DNA of 64,000 bases from Halothiobacillus sp. (lineage in GTDB: Bacteria; Pseudomonadota; Gammaproteobacteria; Halothiobacillales; Halothiobacillaceae). Positions 35,363 through 43,537 of the stretch are shown piece by piece; within the stretch, counting starts at the first letter, position 1; the number at the start of each line of letters is the position of its first letter. Below the pieces are notes generated by a model that was not told where the DNA came from, made no database searches, and saw only the letters and a list, made by a program, of their open reading frames with translations. Made by a program: the position numbers and the translations under genes. The stretch lies in contig JAGXIF010000024.1 in the NCBI GenBank assembly GCA_024635755.1, forward strand, positions 30,222-94,221, read 5' to 3'.

Positions 35363-36088
35363 TCAGTCGCCGCGCTGCTCCAAGGCAGACGAGTCGACCC
35401 CGGTACGCCAGTCGATCGGATCGAGCCCGTGGGATTCGAGGAACGCGTTTATGCGCGAGAACGGACGCGAACCGAAAAAGCCCCGGTAGGCGGACAGCGG
35501 CGAGGGGTGGGGGCTCTTGATCACCAGATGCTCGGGCCGGTGCACGTGCGCGGCCTTCTTCTGCGCCTGCGCGCCCCAGAAAACGAAGGCGATCGGGCGC
35601 GGCTGCTCTGCCAGCACGCGGATGGCCTCGTCGGTCAGCGCCTCCCAGCCCATCCCACGATGCGAGGCCGGGCTGCCAGAGGCGACGGTAAGCACAGCAT
35701 TCAGCAGCAGCACGCCCTGGTCGGCCCAGTGGGTCAGGTCACCACTTGTGTTCTCGATGCCGAGATCCGCGGCCAGCTCCTTGAAGATGTTGCCCAACGA
35801 CTTCGGGACAGACCGCACGTCCGGGCGCACCGAGAAGCACAGCCCATTGGCATGCCCCGGCGTGGGGTAGGGGTCCTGGCCGAGAATGACGACCCGGACC
35901 TGATCGAGGGGGGTGTGGTTGAAGGCGCGAAACCATTCGTCCGGCGCGGGGTGGATCACCGTGCCGGCGCGACCCTCCGCGAGCAACCGCTCACGTAGCC
36001 GCTGCATCGGCTGGTCGAGCAGTACGGGCGCCAGCGCCTCGCGCCACGCCGGCTCCATCTGGACGCGTTCGAGGACGGAATCCGTCAC
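35363..36088 (-). CDS. ung: Uracil-DNA glycosylase
   Basis: A 241-residue family 1 uracil-DNA glycosylase that removes uracil from DNA. The catalytic water-activating motif GQDPYPTPGHANGL is near residue 70, and the DNA-intercalating HPSPLSAYRGF with the active-site His is near residue 195; NTSGDLTHWADQGVLLLN is also family-typical. The ATG overlaps the end of pdxH by four bases, so the two are translationally coupled. Its 3' end faces the REP cluster. Confidence 0.95.
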   Translation of the reverse strand: MTDSVLERVQMEPAWREALAPVLLDQPMQRLRERLLAEGRAGTVIHPAPDEWFRAFNHTPLDQVRVVILGQDPYPTPGHANGLCFSVRPDVRSVPKSLGNIFKELAADLGIENTSGDLTHWADQGVLLLNAVLTVASGSPASHRGMGWEALTDEAIRVLAEQPRPIAFVFWGAQAQKKAAHVHRPEHLVIKSPHPSPLSAYRGFFGSRPFSRINAFLESHGLDPIDWRTGVDSSALEQRGD

Positions 36089-36732
36089 GGCATCAACCGT
36101 TCGATGCGCCAGCCGTCGCCTTCACGCACATAGGCGAAGCGATCGTGCAACCGCGAGGCGCGGCCCTGCCAGAACTCCCATTCCAGCGGCACCACGCGAA
36201 AACCGCCCCAGGCGGCGTTGCGCGGCACCTCGCCTTCCGGGTAGCGCTCGGCCATCTCGGCAAAGCGCGACTCGAGCGCCTCGCGCGACTCGATCGCCGC
36301 GCTCTGGGTAGAGGTGATCGCCGCCAGCCGCGAGCCGCGCGGGCGCTGGCGGAAGTAGGCCTCGTTGTCCTCCTGCGGAAGCGGCTCCACGGTGCCGGCG
36401 ACGCGCACCTGCCGGTCGATCTCCGGCCAGAAGAACGTCAATGCGGCGCGCGGGTTCTCCTCCAGCTCGCGGCCCTTGCGGCTGCGGGTATCGGTGTAGA
36501 AGCACAGCCCTCGGGCGTCGTAATGCTTGAGCAGCACGTAGCGCGCCGACGGCCAGCCGTCCGCCGAGACGGTCGAGACGCACATGGCGGTCGGATCGAA
36601 GTTGTCCGCCTCGCGCGCCGCGACCAGCCAGCGCGCCAGTTGGTCGACCGGGTCGGAGGCCAGGTCGCCGCGATGCAGTACGCCATGGAGATAGTCGCGC
36701 CGGTCGGCACGGTGATCGAATTCGCCCGCCAT
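36085..36732 (-). CDS. pdxH: Pyridoxamine 5'-phosphate oxidase
   Basis: A 215-residue FMN enzyme making pyridoxal 5'-phosphate from pyridoxine or pyridoxamine phosphate. Seen are the N-terminal RRDYLHGVLHRGDLASDP, PTAMCVSTVSADGWPSARYVLLK, the FMN-binding FYTDTRSRKGRELEENPRAAL, and the C-terminal EFWQGRASRLHDRF with ...GWRIERLMP. Length and ends match E. coli PdxH (218). A GGAGCACCC stretch precedes the ATG. It is the upstream gene of the pdxH-ung pair and divergent from the esterase gene. Confidence 0.95.
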   Translation of the reverse strand: MAGEFDHRADRRDYLHGVLHRGDLASDPVDQLARWLVAAREADNFDPTAMCVSTVSADGWPSARYVLLKHYDARGLCFYTDTRSRKGRELEENPRAALTFFWPEIDRQVRVAGTVEPLPQEDNEAYFRQRPRGSRLAAITSTQSAAIESREALESRFAEMAERYPEGEVPRNAAWGGFRVVPLEWEFWQGRASRLHDRFAYVREGDGWRIERLMP

Positions 36733-36915
36733 GGGTGCTCCCGAGTGTTGCTGAACGTCGATGGATACCGTGCGAGACTATAGGGAACCTCTGCACGGAT
36801 CGCCAACGGCTCTGCGGGTCGACGAGCGGGGCACAGAGACACTGGCGATCCGCCCAGAGGATCCCCTGAGCGAATCCCTGGACGAACCAACCGTTTCCAG
36901 AAAGGACCACGGACG

Positions 36916-37554
36916 ATGACCCGACCGCTGCACCTGTTCCTGTTCCACGGCCTCGGCGCCGACGGCGACGACCTCGCCCCCGTCAGCGACCTGCTGACCG
37001 AGCGCGTGGCGCTGACCGACCACCACTGGCAGGTCCATCGCCCGGACGCGCCGGTCTCGCCGGTGTCGCTCAACGGCGGGCTGCCCATGCCCAGCTGGTT
37101 CGACCTGATCGCCGATAACGGCGGCATCGAGGCCGACCGCGACAGCCTCGCCGGCATCACCGCCGACCTGCAGCGGCAGGTGCAGGATACGGTCGGCGAC
37201 GACCCCTACATCCTCGGCGGCTTCTCGCAGGGCGGCGTGCTCGCCACCCGGCTGGCCCTGACCCTGCCGCGCCCGCCACTCGCCGCGCTGCTGCTCTCCA
37301 CCTGGCTGCCCGCCGCCGAGCAGATCGTCCGGCCGACTGACGGCCGCGACCCGGCCGTGTTCATCGGCCACGGCGAGCACGACACCCTGATCCCGGTGCG
37401 CGCCGCCGGCATGGTGAATGACTTTCTCAAGGAATGCGGCCTGACCCATATCACCGAGCGGCACTACCCGGTCGAGCATGGCATCCTGCCGGAGGAGCTG
37501 GATGATATTTCCTCTTGGCTTAGTCAAGCTTTTGGAAAAATCGGGATCCGCTAA
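36916..37554 (+). CDS. Alpha/beta hydrolase (carboxylesterase/phospholipase type) with atypical 3' end
   Basis: A 212-residue serine hydrolase of the small carboxylesterase family. It has FLFHGLGADGDDL for the oxyanion hole, nucleophile GGFSQGG (Ser near residue 102), catalytic Asp in GHGEHDTLIP and His in PVEHGI. The substrate is unknown. Codon usage is strongly G/C-ending up to about 37,500, then shifts within the last 18 codons to A/T-ending (GATGATATTTCC...), and the low-GC segment continues into the following gene. The native C-terminus may therefore have been replaced at the edge of an inserted patch. A GAAAGGA site precedes the ATG. Confidence 0.85.
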   Translation: MTRPLHLFLFHGLGADGDDLAPVSDLLTERVALTDHHWQVHRPDAPVSPVSLNGGLPMPSWFDLIADNGGIEADRDSLAGITADLQRQVQDTVGDDPYILGGFSQGGVLATRLALTLPRPPLAALLLSTWLPAAEQIVRPTDGRDPAVFIGHGEHDTLIPVRAAGMVNDFLKECGLTHITERHYPVEHGILPEELDDISSWLSQAFGKIGIR

Positions 37555-38215
37555 TTTAAAAGCCTCCGCGAGAGAACGGAGAAATTGCGCGCGAAGTCCC
37601 GCGGGAAGGGAAGGCCTCCATCAATCAGCAGCCCGCTGAGTAACGCGGCTTCACAGCTCTATGAGCCTGAGCATCCAGACTCAGCCAAAAGGCATCAAAA
37701 CCACCTATGGACATCAATAACTTTCAACGGATTGGCTCTGTATCGAATGCCCATGTAGGGCGGGACTTTGAATCGATAGCGCAAGAATATTTCAGGATAC
37801 AAGGCGTACTTCTTGGAAGTAACTACGCCATCCCTGTGGGGGTTCGCAGTACGAAAAAGAACAGGCAGTTTGACCTTGGTTCTGGCGAGCCACCGATACT
37901 CGTGGAATGCAAATCACATCGCTGGACTACGGGCGGCAACATCCCAAGCGCGAAGCTCACAGTATGGAACGAAGCCATGTATTACTTCTATCTGGCACCG
38001 CCAAGGTTTCGAAAGGTGATGTTTGTGCTTCGAGACGTCAGTGAGAAACGAGGTTCGAGCCTCGCCGAATACTATGTCCGAAATTACCAACACCTCATCC
38101 CAAAGGATGTGGAGATATTGGAATACGACAACGACAGCGGAAAAGTTGTCGCAATTGAAAGATAACCATTACTTCGACGAGGAGCTCTCCCTGGCCCTCA
38201 AGGCCAGTTAGTTAG
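37500..38215 (+). other. AT-richer patch between native segments, probable horizontal insert
   Basis: From about 37,500 the sequence turns visibly poorer in G+C and codon usage changes, covering the last codons of the esterase gene, a 150-base spacer and the nuclease-like gene. GC-rich, native-looking sequence resumes near 38,175 with a short frame reading DEELSLALKAS before a TAG at 38,211, possibly the remnant of an older gene. No integrase, IS ends or tRNA target site is seen, so the mode of entry is not apparent. Confidence 0.55.
37707..38165 (+). CDS. Orphan PD-(D/E)XK nuclease-like protein
   Basis: A 152-residue protein. The pattern GRDFES (Glu22), RQFDLGSG (Asp56) and ILVECKSHRWT (Glu67, Lys69) fits the Asp...Glu-x-Lys core of the PD-(D/E)XK nuclease fold, with Glu22 as the usual extra N-terminal acid. 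PSAKLTVWNEAMYYFYLAP and EYYVRNYQHLIPKDVEILEYD follow. It resembles a scattered family of uncharacterised proteins. No methyltransferase, helicase or immunity gene is adjacent, so it is not a complete restriction system here. Its base composition is far below its neighbours', supporting acquisition by transfer. No strong ribosome site is visible. Biological role unknown. Confidence 0.65.
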   Translation: MDINNFQRIGSVSNAHVGRDFESIAQEYFRIQGVLLGSNYAIPVGVRSTKKNRQFDLGSGEPPILVECKSHRWTTGGNIPSAKLTVWNEAMYYFYLAPPRFRKVMFVLRDVSEKRGSSLAEYYVRNYQHLIPKDVEILEYDNDSGKVVAIER

Positions 38216-38262
38216 CCCCGAGCTCTATCTCAAAATCGACCATCCGGTCCCAAAGGGGCGCA

Positions 38263-39678
38263 TCAAACGATCGTGAATGCATCCAGCGCCGCCCGCGCCG
38301 CCACGGCCCGGGCCCGGACGCGCTTGGGCGCGGTGCCGCCGGGCAGGTCGCGGGCGGCCATGGAGCCGTCGACGGTGAGCACGTCGAAGACGTCCTCGCC
38401 GATGTGCCCCGAAAGGGCCTGCAGCTCGACCAGTGACAGGTCGGCGAGGTCGCAGCCCTTGTCGGTGGCCTGGCGCACGGCCTTGCCGACGATCTCGTGG
38501 GCATCGCGGAAGGCCACGCCCTGGCGGACGAGGTAGTCGGCCAGGTCCGTGGCGGTGGAGAAGCCCTGGCGGGCGGCCTCGCGCATGCGCTCGCGGTTCG
38601 GCTGGATGGCCGGGATCATGTCGGCAAACGCCCGCAGCGAGCCCATCAGGGTGTCGACGGCATCGAAGACCGGCTCCTTGTCCTCCTGGTTGTCCTTGTT
38701 GTAGGCCAGCGGCTGGCTCTTCATCAGGGTGAGCAGAGAGAACAGGCTGCCGTAGACGCGACCGGTCTTGCCGCGCACCAGCTCGGGCACGTCGGGGTTT
38801 TTCTTCTGCGGCATGATCGAGCTGCCGGTGCAGAAGCGGTCGGGCAGCTCGATGAAGTTGAACTGCGCCGAGGTCCACAACACCAGTTCCTCGCTCATGC
38901 GCGACAGGTGCATCATCAGGATGGAGGCCGCGGAGAGGAATTCGATCTGGAAGTCGCGATCGGAGACCGCGTCGAGCGAGTTCTCGCTGATGCCGTCGAA
39001 ACCCAGCTGGGTGGCCACCCAGTCGCGGTCGAGCGGGTAGGAGGTGCCGGCGAGCGCGGCCGAGCCCAGCGGCAAGATATTGATGCGCTTGCGGGTGTCG
39101 ATCAGGCGCTCGACGTCGCGCTCGAGCATGGCGTGCCAGGCCAGCAGGTGATGACCGAAGCTGACCGGCTGGGCGACCTGCAGGTGGGTGAAGCCGGGCA
39201 TGACGGTGTCGGCCTCGGCCTCGGCCAGGTCCGTCAGACCGCGGCGCAGGCGGTTGGCCTCCTCGATGATCGCGTCGACCGCCCGGCGCATGAACAGGCG
39301 GATGTCGGTGGCGACCTGGTCGTTGCGCGAGCGGCCCGTGTGCAGCTTCTTGCCCACGTCGCCGATGCGGTCGATCAGGCGCGCCTCGATATTCATGTGC
39401 ACGTCCTCGAGCTCGACCGACCAAGCGAAGTCGCCGCGCTCGATTTCGCCGCGGATGTCCTCGAGACCGCGGACGATCTTTTTGGCTTCGTCCTCGGCGA
39501 TCACGCCGACGCGGGCGAGCATGCGGGCGTGGGCGATCGAGCCGGTGATGTCCTCGTCATAGAGGCGCTGATCGAAGCCGATCGAGGCGGTGAAGGCCTC
39601 GACGAAGGCGTCGGTGGGCTCGGAGAATCGTCCGCCCCACAGCTTCGGGGCCTGGCTGTCGTCTGCGCGCTCGGTCAT
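38263..39678 (-). CDS. argH: Argininosuccinate lyase
   Basis: The last step of arginine synthesis, cleaving argininosuccinate to arginine and fumarate. The 471-residue protein shows [12 protein letters not shown] at the start, [38 protein letters not shown] (catalytic His), and the fumarase-superfamily signature [15 protein letters not shown] with the mobile-loop Ser. The ATG at 39678 has an AGGACAGG site; extending upstream would add non-homologous residues. It is divergent from the AlgZ-like kinase gene, the same neighbourhood as in Pseudomonas. Confidence 0.96.
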   Translation of the reverse strand: MTERADDSQAPKLWGGRFSEPTDAFVEAFTASIGFDQRLYDEDITGSIAHARMLARVGVIAEDEAKKIVRGLEDIRGEIERGDFAWSVELEDVHMNIEARLIDRIGDVGKKLHTGRSRNDQVATDIRLFMRRAVDAIIEEANRLRRGLTDLAEAEADTVMPGFTHLQVAQPVSFGHHLLAWHAMLERDVERLIDTRKRINILPLGSAALAGTSYPLDRDWVATQLGFDGISENSLDAVSDRDFQIEFLSAASILMMHLSRMSEELVLWTSAQFNFIELPDRFCTGSSIMPQKKNPDVPELVRGKTGRVYGSLFSLLTLMKSQPLAYNKDNQEDKEPVFDAVDTLMGSLRAFADMIPAIQPNRERMREAARQGFSTATDLADYLVRQGVAFRDAHEIVGKAVRQATDKGCDLADLSLVELQALSGHIGEDVFDVLTVDGSMAARDLPGGTAPKRVRARAVAARAALDAFTIV

Positions 39679-39881
39679 GTCCTGTCCTCGGCAATTCGTT
39701 TCGCGGATTCGCGGCGCTGACCGCGAGGGCCAACTAAAGTGTGGCGAGTATATCGCAGCCCGCCCGCCGGTCCGGAGGGTCGGCACCAGCGGATCGCTTC
39801 GCCTGCCGCCTTCAGGCAAGATAGAACACCGATCGGGGCCACCAAACCCTGGCCAGGCCCTTGATGCGAAAGGAGTCGCCC

Positions 39882-40979
39882 GTGCCGTCAGACCCATCCG
39901 CCAACCGGCCCTCGACCGCCACGCGGCGCCCGCCGCTGACCGCGGCGCTGCCGGCGTTCTGCACCGCGCGCGTGATCCTGATCACCCTGATGCTGGGCGC
40001 GGCCCTCTCGCTGCTACTCACTCTGGTGCCGGGCCTCGGCGCGGATCGCTGGGCGCGCTTCGGCACCACCCTGTGGCTGGTCACCTGGATCGCCCTGGTG
40101 ACCGTGGGCATTCTCTGCGCCGGGCACCGGTTGCTCGACCGATTGCCCCTGCCGGCCCTGCTGGCCGTGATCGTGCTGGTGCTGCTAGCGGTCACCGCCG
40201 CGACCAGCGTCATCGCTCTCCAGGCCCTGCTCACCATCGGCTGGCAGCCGGGCGAATCACCGGGTCGGTTCGTTCTGCACAATGCGGCCATCGCGCTGGT
40301 AGTGGGCCTGATCGGCATCTGGGTGTTTTCCCTGCACCTGGCCAACGCCCGCCAGATCAACGCGCGCAGCGAGGCAGAGCTGGCGGCCCTGCACGCACGC
40401 ATCCGGCCGCATTTTCTCTTCAATAGCCTCAACACGGTCGCCGAGCTGATCAACACCCGTCCCGAGGCCGCCGAGCAGGCGGTGCTCGACCTGTCGCGCG
40501 TTTTCCGGGCGGCCCTGGCGGCGGACAACGTCAGCGGGCTGAGCGAGGAGATCGGCCTGACCCGGCGCTATCTCGAACTGGAACGATGGCGCCTGGGCGA
40601 ACGCCTGGAGGTCGATTGGCACCTGCCCGACCCGCTGCCCGAGGCCGTCCTGCCGGTCCTGACCCTGCAACCGCTGGTGGAGAATGCCGTGCGCCACAGC
40701 ATCGAGCGCCGTACGAGCCCCGGGGCCATCCGGATCGAATGCCTGGCGGGGCGCGATGCCATCAGCCTGGTGATCGAGAACGACTGGCTGTTGGATGACG
40801 ACGAGGGCGAACACGCCGGCAACGGCATGGCGCTGGCCAATATCCGTGATCGGCTGGCGCTGGTATTCGGTGACCAGGCCTCGCTGCGGGCCGGGCCGGT
40901 GGAGGATCGCTTCCGGGTCAAGCTGGTAATCCCGCGCCGGCGGCCGGGCCATGCCATAGGCACAGGGGAGAGCCGCTGA
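39882..40979 (+). CDS. LytS/AlgZ-type sensor histidine kinase
   Basis: A 365-residue inner-membrane kinase. Four membrane segments lie in residues 20-155 with very short loops, followed by a His_kinase domain of the LytS type: phosphoacceptor His177 in [12 protein letters not shown], then the ATPase domain with [12 protein letters not shown] (N-box) and [13 protein letters not shown] (G-box). This matches AlgZ (FimS), partner of AlgR. The GTG at 39882 is preferred because AAAGGAG lies six bases upstream; an ATG at 39863 is possible. The stop overlaps the response-regulator start (TGATG). Confidence 0.88.
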   Translation: MPSDPSANRPSTATRRPPLTAALPAFCTARVILITLMLGAALSLLLTLVPGLGADRWARFGTTLWLVTWIALVTVGILCAGHRLLDRLPLPALLAVIVLVLLAVTAATSVIALQALLTIGWQPGESPGRFVLHNAAIALVVGLIGIWVFSLHLANARQINARSEAELAALHARIRPHFLFNSLNTVAELINTRPEAAEQAVLDLSRVFRAALAADNVSGLSEEIGLTRRYLELERWRLGERLEVDWHLPDPLPEAVLPVLTLQPLVENAVRHSIERRTSPGAIRIECLAGRDAISLVIENDWLLDDDEGEHAGNGMALANIRDRLALVFGDQASLRAGPVEDRFRVKLVIPRRRPGHAIGTGESR

Positions 40980-41704
40980 TGCGCGTACTGATCGTTGACG
41001 ATGAACCGCTGGCCCGCAGTCGCTTGCGCCGACTGCTGGATGGCCTGGGCGGCATGGATGTCATCGGCGAGGCCAGCAACGGCCGGGAGGCGGAACGCCT
41101 GATGCCGCTGGAACCCGACCTGGTGCTGCTCGACATCGGCATGCCCGGGGAGGACGGTATCGCGCTGGCGCGCCGATGGCGGGCGGCGGAACTGCCGCCG
41201 GCGATCGTGTTCACCACGGCGCACGCCGATCGGGCGCTGGCCGCCAGCGAGACGGCGCCGGCGGGCTATCTGCTCAAGCCGGTGGAAGCGGATGCGCTGC
41301 GAGCGGCGGTCCAGCGGGCGGCCCAACCGACGCGCTGTCAGCAGGCCGGTCGGTCCGGGCTGTGCGTGCGGGTCGGTCGCGAGGAGCTGCTGCTCGGGAC
41401 CGACCACCTGATCGCCGCGGTCGCCGAGGCCAAGGCCACCCACCTGTATTTCCTCGACCCGGCCAACCCGGGACGCCGCCGCGAGGCCTGGCTCGACACC
41501 AGTCTCAACGAGCTCGAGGCGCAATTCGGCGACCGATTGCTGCGGCTGCATCGCAACAGCCTGATCAATCCGCGTTGCATCCTCTCGGTCAGCCATGACC
41601 AGGGGCAGCATCACTGCCACCTGCACCACCTGGAACAACCCCTGGCCATCAGCCGCCGCGCCTGGCGCGAGGTGCGCGACCGCATCGCGCGCGATCATCT
41701 GTGA
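40979..41704 (+). CDS. LytTR-family response regulator, AlgR-like
   Basis: A 241-residue response regulator. The receiver domain (1-115) has the acidic pair in IVDDEP, phosphoacceptor Asp52 in LLDIGMP, the Thr in FTTAHAD and Lys in YLLKPVEAD. The C-terminal LytTR DNA-binding domain (about 130-241) includes THLYFLD and LLRLHRNSLINPRCI. AlgR in Pseudomonas regulates alginate, type IV pili and c-di-GMP genes; here the regulon is unknown, but three c-di-GMP proteins are in the window. Co-transcribed with the kinase by a one-base overlap. Confidence 0.9.
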   Translation: MRVLIVDDEPLARSRLRRLLDGLGGMDVIGEASNGREAERLMPLEPDLVLLDIGMPGEDGIALARRWRAAELPPAIVFTTAHADRALAASETAPAGYLLKPVEADALRAAVQRAAQPTRCQQAGRSGLCVRVGREELLLGTDHLIAAVAEAKATHLYFLDPANPGRRREAWLDTSLNELEAQFGDRLLRLHRNSLINPRCILSVSHDQGQHHCHLHHLEQPLAISRRAWREVRDRIARDHL

Positions 41705-41797
41705 GGCGCGCTGAATACGCCGCGAGACACGCTTCATCTGTGCGACACTCGGCGGCGACCGAACCCCATCTCAGCGACGCACATCGGAGGCTGAAAA

Positions 41798-42958
41798 ATG
41801 ACGCAATGGCTCAACGAACTGCTCTACCTGACCCTGGAGGCGGCCCCCTGGCTGCTGCTGGGGCTGGTGATCGCGGCGTTGATCAAGGCCTTCTCCGACC
41901 GCCTGGCCATCGCCCGTTACCTCTCCGGTGAGTCGACCGGCGCGACCCTGCGCGCTGCGCTGATCGGTGCGCCCCTGCCGCTGTGCTCCTGCGGGGTGGT
42001 GCCGGCCACGCTCGGCCTGCGCGAGGCCGGCGCCGGGCGGGGGCCATCGATGGCCTTCCTGGTGGCCACGCCCGAGACCGGGCCGGATTCGATCAGCGTC
42101 AGTTACGGCCTGCTGGGCCCGGTCTACGCCATCGCCCGCCCGATCGCGGCGGTGATCGGCGCGATCGTCACCGGCCTCGTCAGCGGGCGCCTCGCCGGAC
42201 CGGCGCCGGCGGCGACCCCGACCGCGGGAGACACGGGCTGCTGCGGCGGCGAACCGGCCGACCCGTGTAGCGAGGGCAGCGATGAGCAAACGAGCTGTTG
42301 CAGCAGCGAGCCGGCCAGTTCGGACTGCTGCTCGACCGACAAGGCCACCGTCGACCCCACGTCGACCGGCGCGCGCCTGTCCGGCGGTTTTTCTTACGCC
42401 TTCGGCCAGGTGCTGCTCGATATCATTCCGTGGATGATCTTCGGTCTGGTGATCGCCGCCACCGCGGTGGTGCTGATCCCGGACGGCTTTTTCGACAGCC
42501 CCTGGGGGCTGGTGGGCAGCTACCTGCTGATGGCCATGATCGGCATCCCCATGTACGTCTGCGCCACGGCATCCACGCCCATCGCCGCGGGCCTGCTGGT
42601 CGCCGGCATGTCGCCCGGCGCGGCCCTGGTGTTCCTGCTGGCCGGGCCGGCGACCAACATCGGCACGCTCGGCATCCTGCGCCGCCATTTCGGCACGCGG
42701 CTGATCGCGATCTACCTGAGTTGCGTGATCGTCTGCGCGCTGATCGCCGGCATCATCCTCGACCTGCTCTGGCTCAATTTCGACTGGGCCCTGCCACAGT
42801 CGGCGCCAGCGGGTCACGCCATGGGCATCGACTGGCCGGGCGGAATTGCCCTGGCCGTACTGGCGGTAATCACCGTTCATGCCTATCTGCGCCGCTGGAC
42901 GGCCCGCCGCAAGGAAAGCACCTGTGACGACTCACGAAACACGACTGGATCTGAGTGA
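41798..42958 (+). CDS. SO_0444-family metal efflux permease with Cys-rich loop
   Basis: A 386-residue membrane protein of the DUF318/ArsP_1-like permease family. About ten hydrophobic segments form two related halves, each with a Gly/Pro/Cys motif: GAPLPLCSCGVVPA in the first and MIGIPMYVCATASTPIAAGL in the second. The cytoplasmic loop joining the halves (about 145-180) holds nine cysteines as CC and single Cys among Ser/Asp/Glu, including TGCCGG, TSCCSS and SDCCS. Relatives export copper or zinc or transport arsenicals. The Cys loop probably binds metal. It overlaps the following phosphoesterase gene by 35 bases. Confidence 0.85.
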   Translation: MTQWLNELLYLTLEAAPWLLLGLVIAALIKAFSDRLAIARYLSGESTGATLRAALIGAPLPLCSCGVVPATLGLREAGAGRGPSMAFLVATPETGPDSISVSYGLLGPVYAIARPIAAVIGAIVTGLVSGRLAGPAPAATPTAGDTGCCGGEPADPCSEGSDEQTSCCSSEPASSDCCSTDKATVDPTSTGARLSGGFSYAFGQVLLDIIPWMIFGLVIAATAVVLIPDGFFDSPWGLVGSYLLMAMIGIPMYVCATASTPIAAGLLVAGMSPGAALVFLLAGPATNIGTLGILRRHFGTRLIAIYLSCVIVCALIAGIILDLLWLNFDWALPQSAPAGHAMGIDWPGGIALAVLAVITVHAYLRRWTARRKESTCDDSRNTTGSE

Positions 42959-43490
42959 TCGTCGCCGCGTCACGCTGGGACTGATCGCCGACACGCACGC
43001 CACGATGGACTACAACCTGCTGCCCCTGCTGGCCCGGGCGGACGTTATCGTGCACGCTGGCGATCTGCTCGACCCGGGCGAGCTGCGCCAGCTCGACCCC
43101 CTGAGCGGCCACGTGGTCGCCGTGCGCGGCAACAACGACACCCCGGCGCAATGGCCGGTCGACACCGAGGCCCTGCTGGCCACCCTGCCGGAACAGGCCT
43201 GCCTGCTGCTGCCTGGCGGGCTGCTGGTCGTCGAGCACGGCCATCGCGCCAACCCGGCCCGGCAGCGACACGAACGGCTGCGACGGCGCCACCCCGATGC
43301 CCGGGCGATCGTCTACGGCCACACCCATCACCGCGTGATCGACACCGAGAGCGTTCCCTGGGTACTCAACCCGGGGGCGGCCGGGCGGCTGCGCGCCTTC
43401 GGCGGCACGGGCTACCTGCTGCTCACCGCCACGGCCGCAGACTGGCAGATCGAGGCGATCACCCTCCCCCGGAAGGGCCGGGCCAAGTAG
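42924..43490 (+). CDS. YfcE/MJ0936-type metallophosphoesterase
   Basis: A 188-residue calcineurin-like phosphoesterase. Metal-ligand motifs are LIADTHA (Asp-x-His), VHAGDLLD (Gly-Asp), VRGNNDT (Asn-Asp), EHGHR (His) and VYGHTHH (Gly-His-x-His), in the order of the family. It hydrolyses phosphodiesters in vitro in relatives; the natural substrate is unknown. The GTG at 42924 is chosen for its AAGGA site and the length; an ATG at 42879 lies further inside the permease gene. The large overlap with the permease gene implies translational coupling. Confidence 0.85.
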   Translation: MTTHETRLDLSDRRRVTLGLIADTHATMDYNLLPLLARADVIVHAGDLLDPGELRQLDPLSGHVVAVRGNNDTPAQWPVDTEALLATLPEQACLLLPGGLLVVEHGHRANPARQRHERLRRRHPDARAIVYGHTHHRVIDTESVPWVLNPGAAGRLRAFGGTGYLLLTATAADWQIEAITLPRKGRAK

Positions 43491-43537
43491 ACTAGAGGCA
43501 TTCATCAGGCATCAAGCGAACTTCCTCAAGAGCGGCT

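Noticed and set aside
38191..38207. CTGGCC-N5-GGCCAG hairpin as a terminator of the nuclease-like gene
   Set aside because: The stem is only 6 bp and no T-tract follows, and it lies within sequence that still looks like coding remnant.
38173..38211. Short GC-rich frame DEELSLALKAS as a separate gene
   Set aside because: It has no start or ribosome site of its own; at most it is the tail of an older gene cut by the AT-rich insert.
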